Assembly: GCF_014199295.1 (NCBI RefSeq)
Contig: NZ_JACIJH010000002.1
Coordinates: 391,001-455,000, forward strand
From: Sphingopyxis panaciterrulae
Lineage (GTDB): Bacteria; Pseudomonadota; Alphaproteobacteria; Sphingomonadales; Sphingomonadaceae
Direction of reading: 5' to 3'
Length of the DNA stretch: 64,000 nucleotides
Part shown: piece after piece, positions 56,860 to 64,000 of the stretch
Layout of the letters: every line of letters begins with the position of its first letter
How positions within the stretch are numbered: the stretch's first letter is position 1
The notes under the pieces: generated by a model
Seen by the model: the letters and a program-made list of their open reading frames with translations, nothing else
What the model was told of the DNA's origin: nothing
The model's database searches: none
Made by a program: the position numbers and the translations under genes

Positions 56860-57834
56860 ATGGATCTCGCACCGCTATTCGCCCGCATCGAAGAGGCCGA
56901 TCGCGGCATCCGGCCGCAGGTGATCGAAACGCCGCTCGATCGCAGCCGGATGCTTTCGGACGAGTTGGGGGCCGACGTCTGGCTGAAGGCCGACCATCTT
57001 CAGCCGACCGGAACCTTCAAGATCCGCGGCGCGACGAACAAGATCCGTACGCTGACCGACGCCGAGCGCGCGCGCGGCGTCCTCACCGCATCGACGGGCA
57101 ACCACGGCCTCGGCGCCGCGCGCGCGGGGGCGCTCGCGGGCTGTCCGGTCACCGTCTACGTCGTCCCCTCCGCGCCGGCGGCGAAGCTCGCGGCGATCCG
57201 TTCCTTTGGCGCAGAACTGGTCTTCGTCGAAGGCGCGCCGCTCGATGCCGAGCTCGAGGCGCGGCGGCAGGCCAAGGTGCAGGGCAAGGCCTATGTCGCG
57301 CCCTATAACGACATCGAAACGATGGCGGGGCAGGGAACGCTGGGAATAGAACTCGCGCGCCAGGCGCCCGATCTCGACGCGGTCTTCGTCTGCGTCGGCG
57401 GCGGCGGGCTGATCGGCGGCGTCGGGGCCGCGATCAAGACGCTGTCGCCGCAGACGCGCATCGTTGGGGTCTGGCCCGAGGCGTCGACCTGCATGCGCGA
57501 TTCGATCGCGGCGGGCGAGATCGTCGCGACGCCTGAGCGCGAAACCCTGTCCGAAGCCTCGACCGGCGCGGTCGAGCCGGGATCGGTGACCTTCCCGGTG
57601 TGCCGGGCGGTGATCGACGAGATGCTGACCGTGTCGGAAGTCGAGATCGCCCGCGCGATGCGCCGGATCGCGATCGGCGAGCGCTGGATGGTCGAAGGCG
57701 CGGCGGGAGTCGCGGTCGCGGGGCTGGTCCAGGCGGCCGAACGCTATCGCGGGCAGAAGGTCGCGGCGGTACTGTGCGGCCGCAACATCGCGCTCGACCT
57801 GTTCCAGCAGGCGATGCGGCTGGCCGGGGATTGA
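56860..57834 (+). CDS. threonine/serine dehydratase family, EutB-like
   Basis: A 324-residue fold-type II PLP enzyme. The PLP lysine is in TGTFKIRGATNK, the substrate loop in TASTGNHGLG and the phosphate-binding loop in VGGGGLIGG. It is shorter than biosynthetic IlvA and lacks its regulatory domain. It is similar to catabolic threonine dehydratases and the EutB proteins of hydroxyectoine use. An EutC/ornithine cyclodeaminase-type gene lies 1.1 kb downstream on the opposite strand, an association seen with EutB. No ectoine genes are present, so another substrate is likely. Confidence 0.85.
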   Translation: MDLAPLFARIEEADRGIRPQVIETPLDRSRMLSDELGADVWLKADHLQPTGTFKIRGATNKIRTLTDAERARGVLTASTGNHGLGAARAGALAGCPVTVYVVPSAPAAKLAAIRSFGAELVFVEGAPLDAELEARRQAKVQGKAYVAPYNDIETMAGQGTLGIELARQAPDLDAVFVCVGGGGLIGGVGAAIKTLSPQTRIVGVWPEASTCMRDSIAAGEIVATPERETLSEASTGAVEPGSVTFPVCRAVIDEMLTVSEVEIARAMRRIAIGERWMVEGAAGVAVAGLVQAAERYRGQKVAAVLCGRNIALDLFQQAMRLAGD

Positions 57835-57845
57835 AGGAGAGAGCG

Positions 57846-58892
57846 ATGGCGCGAGCGATTTGGAGCGCGGGCCTGGGACTGATTGGCCTTGCCGCCTGCG
57901 CGGCGGTCGCGGCGACCACGCCGTCGGCCGAGACGGCGGAGGTTCTGGCGAAGACGAACCGCGCCGATCCTTTCCCCGTGCTCGAAGCCGCCTATCCGGG
58001 CGGCATCGTCGTGCGGCCGCATGTCGAATTCGCCAACTACACCGGCTACCGTCCGCTCCAGCTCGACCTCTATCTCCACGCCGACCGTGACCGCGTGGCG
58101 CCGCGGCCGCTGGTCCTCTGGGTTCATGGCGGCGGCTGGCAGCGCGGCGACGCGCGCCAGTCGGGCGCCTTCGCGGACTGGCCCGCGGTGCTCGCGTCGC
58201 TCGCGGCGCGCGGGTTCGTCGTCGCCTCGGTCGACTATCGGCTGACCGGCGAGGCGCGTTTCCCGGCGCAGGTGCAGGATGTGAAGGCGGCGATCCGCTA
58301 TCTGCGCAGCCAGAGCGCGGCCTTCGGCATCGACCCCGCGCGCGTCTATCTGTGGGGCGGATCGGCGGGAGGGCATCTCGCCGCGCTCGCGGCGGCAAGC
58401 TGCGGCGTCGCGGCCTTCGATCCGCCGGCGTCGACGGGCCGGCTGCCGGGTTCGCTGGCCAAGGCCGCACGGCCGCTACCGCAGTCCGATTGCGCGCAGG
58501 GCGCGGTCATCTGGTACGGTGCCTTCGACCTTGCGGACGCGGGCGAGCCGCAGGGCAGCGCGCTCGGCCCCGAAATGCGCGAACGCGTGCTCGGCTGCGA
58601 GCCCGACCGCTGCGCGGCCGCGGCCGCCGCCGCGAGCCCCATCGCCTATGTGTCGAAGGCGACGCCGCCGATGCTGCTGATCCACGGCACGGCCGACACG
58701 ACCGTCCCGATCCGCCAGTCCGAAGCGATGGCGGCGCGGATGCGCGCGGCGGGCGCGCGGGTCGATCTCGTCGCCCTGCCGGGGTCGGAGCATGGCTTTC
58801 TGGGGGCGACGCCCGATGCGACGCGCCGCGACAGCCGCGACGCGCTCGCGCGCTCCTTCGCCTTTTTCGATCGTCTTGCGCAACAGGAGTGA
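57846..58892 (+). CDS. secreted alpha/beta hydrolase (BD-FAE/esterase-lipase type)
   Basis: A 348-residue exported esterase. A signal peptide of about 25 residues (possibly with lipobox GLAAC) is followed by HGGG (VHGGGW), nucleophile Ser in GGSAGG, Asp in HGTADTT and His in SEHGF. The fold is that of carbohydrate or feruloyl acetyl esterases and kynurenine formamidase-like enzymes. It is 11 bases after the EutB-like gene and likely co-transcribed. It may de-esterify a substrate before uptake. Confidence 0.85.
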   Translation: MARAIWSAGLGLIGLAACAAVAATTPSAETAEVLAKTNRADPFPVLEAAYPGGIVVRPHVEFANYTGYRPLQLDLYLHADRDRVAPRPLVLWVHGGGWQRGDARQSGAFADWPAVLASLAARGFVVASVDYRLTGEARFPAQVQDVKAAIRYLRSQSAAFGIDPARVYLWGGSAGGHLAALAAASCGVAAFDPPASTGRLPGSLAKAARPLPQSDCAQGAVIWYGAFDLADAGEPQGSALGPEMRERVLGCEPDRCAAAAAAASPIAYVSKATPPMLLIHGTADTTVPIRQSEAMAARMRAAGARVDLVALPGSEHGFLGATPDATRRDSRDALARSFAFFDRLAQQE

Positions 58893-58906
58893 CGGCAGAG
58901 GGGCCG

Positions 58907-59839
58907 TCAGGCGGCGCGCTCCCTGATGGCGGTCCACACCGCTTTGGCGATCGCCAGATCCTGAACGGCGATGCCGGTCAGGTCGACCACGACCGTTTCG
59001 CCGTCGCCGAAATCCTGCGGAGTGCCGAGCAGCAGACCGAGCTCCCGGACCGCCGCCGGGTCGATCAGCCCGGCGCGCACCGCCCAGCCGGTCTCGCCAT
59101 GATCGACGCATTGATCCACCGAATCGACGATGACCGTGGCCGAGGCGAGGATCGCCGGGTCCAACTCGCGCTTGCCCGGCGCGTCGGCGCCGACGGCGAC
59201 GATCCGCGAGCCCGGCCGGACCCAGTTGCGGGCGATCAGTATCTCGCGTGACGAGGTCGCGGTGACGATGATGTCGGCGCGCGCGCATAAATCCTCGATC
59301 GACGTCGCCGCGCCGCCGATCGTCTCCGCAAGCGCCCGCGCCGCCTCGGGCCGCCGCCCGGCGATCAGCACGTCGGCACGCGCGATGCCGAGCGCGTCGG
59401 CGACCGCTTCGGCCTGCCGCTGCGCCTGGCCGCCGGTGCCGACGACGCCCAGAATGCGGCTGCCCGGCTTGGCGATCAGCCGCGCGGCCGCGACACCGGC
59501 CAGCGCGGTGCGCAATTCGGTCAGTTCGCCGCGATCGTGCAGGATGGCTTCGATCGCGCCGGTTTCGGCATTCGACAGGATCACGACACCGTCCTGCACC
59601 GGCAGGCCGCGCGCGCGATTGGCGGGGACGCCGTTCACGAATTTGGCGGCGAAGAAAGGCTCGGCGTCGGCCAGCGCCGCCTTGATGTGGCAATCGCCGC
59701 CGCCGCCGAGATCCAGATAGCCGACCGGCGAGAGCTGGACTTTGCCCGCGCTATAGCTGCGAAATCCGTTTTCCAGCGCGGCGACGATGGCGTCGCGGTC
59801 GATGGCGGCCAGAATCCGGTCGAGTTCGATGATCTGCAT
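58907..59839 (-). CDS. ornithine cyclodeaminase/mu-crystallin family, EutC-like
   Basis: A 310-residue protein. The family substrate Lys (AAKFVNGVP), Arg region (LTELRTALAGVAAARLIAK) and NAD(P) motif GTGGQAQRQAEAV are visible. Members act as ornithine cyclodeaminases, pyrroline-2-carboxylate reductases, ketimine reductases or EutC partners of EutB. It ends the minus-strand run tannase-aconitase-OCD. Reduction of a pyrroline-2-carboxylate from the racemase-family dehydratase 9 kb away is also possible. No decision can be made from sequence. Confidence 0.85.
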   Translation of the reverse strand: MQIIELDRILAAIDRDAIVAALENGFRSYSAGKVQLSPVGYLDLGGGGDCHIKAALADAEPFFAAKFVNGVPANRARGLPVQDGVVILSNAETGAIEAILHDRGELTELRTALAGVAAARLIAKPGSRILGVVGTGGQAQRQAEAVADALGIARADVLIAGRRPEAARALAETIGGAATSIEDLCARADIIVTATSSREILIARNWVRPGSRIVAVGADAPGKRELDPAILASATVIVDSVDQCVDHGETGWAVRAGLIDPAAVRELGLLLGTPQDFGDGETVVVDLTGIAVQDLAIAKAVWTAIRERAA

Positions 59840-59866
59840 GGGTCGTCTTTTCTTCGTTCGGGGCGG

Positions 59867-62428
59867 TCAGCCCGCCAGATAACGCCGCAGGATCAGCGGA
59901 ATGATCCCACCGGCGCGCAAGGTTTCCACTTCCATCTCGGTCTCGACCTCGGCCCGCGCGGTGAAGGTCTCGGTGCGACCATCGGCGCGCGCGATGGCAA
60001 CCGCGATCGGCGCGCGCGGCGCTAGCGCCTCAGCCTCGGCGTCGATCTCGATCCTGTCTCCGGGCCGCAGCGCGAGCCGCTCGGGATGCCGGTTCGCGGG
60101 CAGGACGAGCGGCAGCAGGCCCATGTTGACGAGGTTGGAGCGATGGATGCGCTCGAAGCCCGCCGCGAGCACCGCGCGCACGCCGAGCAGCGCCGCGCCC
60201 TTCGCCGCCCAGTCGCGCGACGATCCGGTGCCGTACCGTTCGCCGGCGACAAGGACGAGCGATTCGCCCGCGTCCGCATAGCGCCCCGCGGCCTGCCACA
60301 GCGGCAGAATGTCGCCGCTCGGCGCGTGGATCGTGCTTCCCGCCGGGACCGCTTCGTCCAGCAGGTTGCGGACATTGGGGTTGGTGAACAGCCCGCGCAG
60401 CATCACCTCCCAATTGCCGCGGCGCGACGAAAAGACGTTGAGGTCGGCAGGGTCGGCGCCGTGCGCGATCAGCCAGCGCGCGGCTTCGCTATCGACGGGG
60501 ATCGCGCCCGCGGGGGATATGTGGTCGGTGGTGACGTCGTCACCGAGCACGAGCAGCGGTGCTGCCCGATAGCGGCCCAGCCGCGCGCCGCCGTCGGCGC
60601 GCACGAAGGGCGGCGGTCGCAGATAGGTCGAGGCGGGATCCCAGGGAAAGACCGGCGCCGCCGGCGCTGCAAGGTCGCGCCACGCCGCGCTTGCTTCGGC
60701 CGACGCATAGCATTCGGCATAATCGCCGGCGCGCATCGCCTTGGCGGCTACGGCATCGATCTCGCCGCCGCGTGGCCACAGGTCGGCGAGCCGCACCGCG
60801 CGCCCGTCGGTGGTCGTCGCGATCCGGTCGCGCACGATGTCGATGGCGGCATCGCCCGCCAGCGCAAAGGCGACGACGAGCGCGGGCGAGGTCAGAAAAG
60901 CGTCGCGGATGCGCGAATGGACGCGGCCGGGGAAATTGCGATTGCCCGAAAGCAGCGCGACGGGCTCGACATGGCCCGCCGCCATCGCCGCCTCGACGGC
61001 TGAAGTCAGCGGCCCCGAATTGCCGATGCACACGGTGCAGCCATAGCCGGTGATCGCGAAGCCGAGCGCTTCCAGATCGTCCATCAGCCCGGCTCGGGTC
61101 AGCAGGCGCTCGGCGGTCGGCGATCCGGGCGCCAGCGAGGTCTTGACCCAGTCCGGCACGGTCAGCCCGAGCGCGCGGGCGTTGCGGGCGACGAGCCCGG
61201 CGGCGATCAACTGGCGCGGGTCGGAGGTGTTGGTGCAGCTAGTGATCGCGGCCAACGCGACCGGGCGTGCGGGCAAGCCCGGCGTGCGCAGGCCGGGACC
61301 GCCGAGCAGCGTGGGAAGATCGCCCGGCGCGACCAGATCCTGCGGCCGACGCGGTCCTGCGAGCGACAGGGAGATCGCGCCGAGGTCGATTGCGACCGTC
61401 TCGGCATAGACGGGAGCGGCCTCGGGGTCGAACCACAGCCCTGCCGCGCGGGTGGCGTCGCGAACCAGCGCGACCTGCTCCTCGCTTCGCCCCGTCTCGC
61501 GCAAATAGGTCAGCGTTGCGTCATCGACCGGGAAATATCCGGTCGACGATCCATATTCGGGGGCCATGTTGGCAACCACCGCGCGCTCGCCCGCCGAGAG
61601 CGTCGCTACGCCGGGACCGAAAAATTCGACGAAGCGTCCCGCCAGGCGAATCTGCCGCAACCGGTGGGTGACGTGGAGCGCGAGATCGGTCGCGGTCACT
61701 CCTTCGCGCAGCCGCCCGAACAGCCTTACTCCAACGACCTCGGGGACGCGCAGCATCACCGGCGCGCCGAGCATCACGCTTTCGGCCTCGAGCCCGCCGA
61801 CCCCCCAGCCGAGCACGCCGATGCCGCCCACCATCGGTGTATGGCTGTCGGTGCCGATCAGCGTGTCGGGCAGCGCCCAGCATTCGCCGTCGCGCTCTTC
61901 GGTCGTGACGACGCTCGCGAGACGTTCGAGGTTGATCGTGTGCATGATTCCCGTGCCCGGCGGGTGCACGGTGAAACCGTCGAGCACCGCGGCGCCCCAT
62001 TTCATGAAGGCGAAGCGTTCGGCGTTGCGCGCCATCTCGCGCGCCATATTCTCCGCATCGGCGCCGCGGCGGCCGAAGACGTCGACCGCGATGCTGTGGT
62101 CGGTCGATACGTCGACCGGCACCACCGGGCCCAGCCGCGCGGGGTCGGCGCCGGCCGCCGCCAGCACCGATCGCGCCGCGGCGAGGTCGACGAGCGCCGG
62201 GCCGCACGTCGTGTCGTGCATCATGATCCGCGTCGGCCAGAAGGGAATCTCGGCGGTGCTGGCGCCGGTTGTCAGCCAGCCGGCGATTATGTCCGGATCG
62301 CCGCCGCCGCGGCGCAGCAAATTTTCGAGCAGGATGCGATGGACGACCGGCAACCGTGCGGCGCCGAGCGCCTCCAGGTCGACGATGCGATAGCGCCGCC
62401 CGCGGCTTTTGATGACGGTCGAGGACAT
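59867..62428 (-). CDS. aconitase-family hydratase (AcnA-like, divergent)
   Basis: An 853-residue monomeric aconitase-type enzyme, about 40 residues shorter than usual AcnA. The 4Fe-4S cysteines are present (TSCTNTSDP and GYGCTVCIGNSG), as is the C-terminal GSSRDWAAKGA swivel motif. However the early active-site segment reads MHDTTCGPALVDLAA where canonical AcnA has MQDFTGVPAVVDLAA, and GIMHTINLE replaces GICHQVNLE. This suggests a related hydroxy-acid substrate rather than the TCA-cycle citrate. It begins six bases after the tannase-family stop. GAGG precedes the start. Confidence 0.85.
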   Translation of the reverse strand: MSSTVIKSRGRRYRIVDLEALGAARLPVVHRILLENLLRRGGGDPDIIAGWLTTGASTAEIPFWPTRIMMHDTTCGPALVDLAAARSVLAAAGADPARLGPVVPVDVSTDHSIAVDVFGRRGADAENMAREMARNAERFAFMKWGAAVLDGFTVHPPGTGIMHTINLERLASVVTTEERDGECWALPDTLIGTDSHTPMVGGIGVLGWGVGGLEAESVMLGAPVMLRVPEVVGVRLFGRLREGVTATDLALHVTHRLRQIRLAGRFVEFFGPGVATLSAGERAVVANMAPEYGSSTGYFPVDDATLTYLRETGRSEEQVALVRDATRAAGLWFDPEAAPVYAETVAIDLGAISLSLAGPRRPQDLVAPGDLPTLLGGPGLRTPGLPARPVALAAITSCTNTSDPRQLIAAGLVARNARALGLTVPDWVKTSLAPGSPTAERLLTRAGLMDDLEALGFAITGYGCTVCIGNSGPLTSAVEAAMAAGHVEPVALLSGNRNFPGRVHSRIRDAFLTSPALVVAFALAGDAAIDIVRDRIATTTDGRAVRLADLWPRGGEIDAVAAKAMRAGDYAECYASAEASAAWRDLAAPAAPVFPWDPASTYLRPPPFVRADGGARLGRYRAAPLLVLGDDVTTDHISPAGAIPVDSEAARWLIAHGADPADLNVFSSRRGNWEVMLRGLFTNPNVRNLLDEAVPAGSTIHAPSGDILPLWQAAGRYADAGESLVLVAGERYGTGSSRDWAAKGAALLGVRAVLAAGFERIHRSNLVNMGLLPLVLPANRHPERLALRPGDRIEIDAEAEALAPRAPIAVAIARADGRTETFTARAEVETEMEVETLRAGGIIPLILRRYLAG

Positions 62429-62434
62429 GGAACC

Positions 62435-64000
62435 TCAGTCGTGCGGGGGATTTTCGCAGGCGAAGCTGCTTGCCTTCTCGGTCGGCCCGCCGCGATAGAC
62501 CGGCCGCTCGGGATAGACGCAAACCGGCCGCTGAAAGGCGATCGGCGCCGTACCGGGGGCATGGTCGACCCCATCGTCGACATACCGGGTCGCGATCAGC
62601 GCGCCCGGCGCTTCGCCCTTTTCGACCCAGGCATAAAGCGCTGCTTTCACGTCATGCGTCGCGTCGCTGACCGGCGGCACCGAATCGCGCGTCGAGGAAG
62701 AGAAATGCGTCGCGCCCGGCCCCTCGGCCGAGTGCCCCATGCCGGGCACCATATAGAGGCGCAGGAAGTGCTGCGTGTCGGCGCGGCGTTCGGCGACGGT
62801 CTCGCCGCGGCCCAGCGCCTCGACCTGCTCATAATAGTTGATCGCCTCGATCGGCGAACCGACCGGATCGAGCCAGCCCATCACCATCATCATCTTGCCG
62901 CCGCTCGTCGCGAACCGTTCGAGGTTGGGGTCGACCGCGTCGAAGATCGGTGCCAGGCGCCGGTGCATCGCATCGACGTCGGCGGCCCAATCGAACGTCC
63001 ACCAGTTCCACTTCGGGTCGTTGAACACCCAGTAACGGAGCATGTCCGCGCGCGACGGCTCGCCCGGATTCGCGGTTTCGGACCAATAGCCCGACCAGCC
63101 GGGCCTGGTGGCATGCGCATCGGGCACCACGCCCTCGCTGCCGAACGGATAGCCGGGATAGAGCTGCTCGCCGGTGCGGGCGTGTTTCGGCCCGGCATAG
63201 ATTTTCCGGGCTGCTTCGACCTGTTCCTGCGTCAGGCAGGTGCCGGCTTTCGCCTCGCCGCGGCAGGCAAGCGTGGCGATGTCGAAACGACATGCGGGCG
63301 GATAGGCGATGACCCCATCGGCGACGCCGTCGATCGTGTCGCAGGCCGCGACGACCTGGCGGTTGAGGAACCGAAGGTCGTCGTTCGACAGGATCTGCCG
63401 ACTGTCGTCGCCGGGCCGATGGTTGGCCAGATAGTTCCAGAGGAATGCGAGCGTCAGGTTGGTGCGGTTGTTCCCCGGCGCGCAGGAAATGATGCCGTCG
63501 AAATCGTCGGGATAGCGCTGCGCTTCGCTCAGTCCCTGATAGCCGCCGGTTGAACAGCCGCTGAAATAGCTCCATTTCGCCGACTCGCCATAGAAGGCGG
63601 CGGTGACCGCCTTTGCAGCGACGACCGATTCATGGACGGCGCGATAGCCGAAATCGATGATACGGTCGCGGTGGTTCCAGCCGAAGATCAGGTCGGTGCC
63701 GCTATGCCCGGTATCGGTGCCGACCGCGACCTCGCCGTCGGTCAGCCGCGGGATCATCTCCTCATAGGAAATGTTGGAGACATAGGCGCCGCCGCCGATC
63801 ATGTGCAGGCGCCCGGTCCATCCCTTCATCGGCATCCACACCTCGAATCCGATCCGGGATTCGGGCACCGGTCGCGCGAAGCCATAGACGCGGCAGAAGG
63901 CGGGAAGATTGTCATAGGTCCGCATCGGACGCCCCACCGATACATCCTCGGTGTAGCTGCCCTCAACGACCTTGGCGATGCGGATTTCGACATTCGGAAT
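62435..64000 (-). CDS. tannase/feruloyl esterase family protein, 5' end outside window
   Basis: About 521 codons are visible. The frame stays open to the window edge at 64000 with plausible sequence (IPNVEIRIAKVVEGSYTEDV), so the start and signal peptide lie beyond. The nucleophile elbow is SGCSTGG, and the C-terminal His is in PGMGHSAEG. The typical family pairs a Cys next to Ser with a Cys next to His (CS-D-HC disulfide). Here the His-side Cys is Ser. It would hydrolyse an ester of an aromatic acid. It is the first gene of an apparent operon with the aconitase and OCD genes. Confidence 0.85.
   Translation of the reverse strand: MPNVEIRIAKVVEGSYTEDVSVGRPMRTYDNLPAFCRVYGFARPVPESRIGFEVWMPMKGWTGRLHMIGGGAYVSNISYEEMIPRLTDGEVAVGTDTGHSGTDLIFGWNHRDRIIDFGYRAVHESVVAAKAVTAAFYGESAKWSYFSGCSTGGYQGLSEAQRYPDDFDGIISCAPGNNRTNLTLAFLWNYLANHRPGDDSRQILSNDDLRFLNRQVVAACDTIDGVADGVIAYPPACRFDIATLACRGEAKAGTCLTQEQVEAARKIYAGPKHARTGEQLYPGYPFGSEGVVPDAHATRPGWSGYWSETANPGEPSRADMLRYWVFNDPKWNWWTFDWAADVDAMHRRLAPIFDAVDPNLERFATSGGKMMMVMGWLDPVGSPIEAINYYEQVEALGRGETVAERRADTQHFLRLYMVPGMGHSAEGPGATHFSSSTRDSVPPVSDATHDVKAALYAWVEKGEAPGALIATRYVDDGVDHAPGTAPIAFQRPVCVYPERPVYRGGPTEKASSFACENPPHD

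Noticed and set aside
56860..59839. Hydroxyectoine utilisation cluster (eutBC)
   Set aside because: The EutB-like and EutC-like genes face each other across an esterase gene, and no doeA/doeB or ectoine transporter genes are visible.

Overview
The window looks like chromosomal DNA of an alphaproteobacterium of the sphingomonad group, most like Sphingopyxis or Sphingomonas. The base composition is GC-rich throughout. A serine palmitoyltransferase gene with its own acyl carrier protein lies at the left edge. A CIRCE-controlled groES-groEL pair and a methionine synthase split into two ORFs follow. TonB receptor, S9 peptidase and tannase-family genes are also present. I saw no rRNA, tRNA, CRISPR array, prophage or complete insertion sequence. 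Assignments come from reading motifs and family resemblance; no database search was run.

Layout. 1-2972: sphingolipid genes (minus strand), a lone DUF5706/Pycsar-TM-like membrane protein and a MATE exporter. 3044-6016: CIRCE, groES, groEL, a terminator and a secreted glutaminyl cyclase. 6094-8009: DJ-1/PfpI protein and three small lipoproteins, two of them Ala/Asp-rich relatives with their own terminators. 8216-14397: a methionine operon (ArsR-methyltransferase fusion with a perfect operator, metF, metH N-half, GNAT acetyltransferase, metH C-half). 14491-20542: secreted and housekeeping genes (beta-helix protein, glycine-zipper protein, free Met-R-sulfoxide reductase, prolyl oligopeptidase, CE2-like esterase). 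20861-27804: SDR/enoyl-CoA hydratase pair behind a LiuR-like site, two sulfatases, a TetR regulator and a MITE-like element. 28038-32815: TetR plus a tripartite drug-efflux operon.

35220-46265 is the most coherent specialised locus. It holds an XRE-cupin regulator, two serine beta-lactamase-fold hydrolases, a DgcA-like enolase-superfamily racemase, a TonB receptor, a DgcN-like DUF1611 protein, a YkvI-type transporter and a lipoprotein M19 dipeptidase. Most genes overlap by 1-4 bases. The promoter regions of the first hydrolase and of the TonB receptor share a motif. I read it as an import and breakdown system for peptides containing D-amino acids, probably D-glutamate.

46525-48404 carries a leucine-dehydrogenase-type gene facing an Lrp regulator. 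48408-54881 resembles a hydroxyproline-type catabolic cluster (proline-racemase family with a Ser/Cys pair, ProC-like reductase, GntR regulator with matching palindromes, DHDPS-family deaminase, RidA, aldehyde dehydrogenase, EamA exporter). 54953-64000 has a LuxR-type regulator, an aminotransferase, EutB-like and EutC-like enzymes, an esterase, a divergent aconitase and a truncated tannase-family gene; its substrate is unknown.

At least three families of short palindromic repeats (421-502, 6022-6068, 15499-15552 and 46275-46460; 20756-20784 and 35170-35198; 27825-27919) sit between genes and probably act as REP-like or transcript-end elements.
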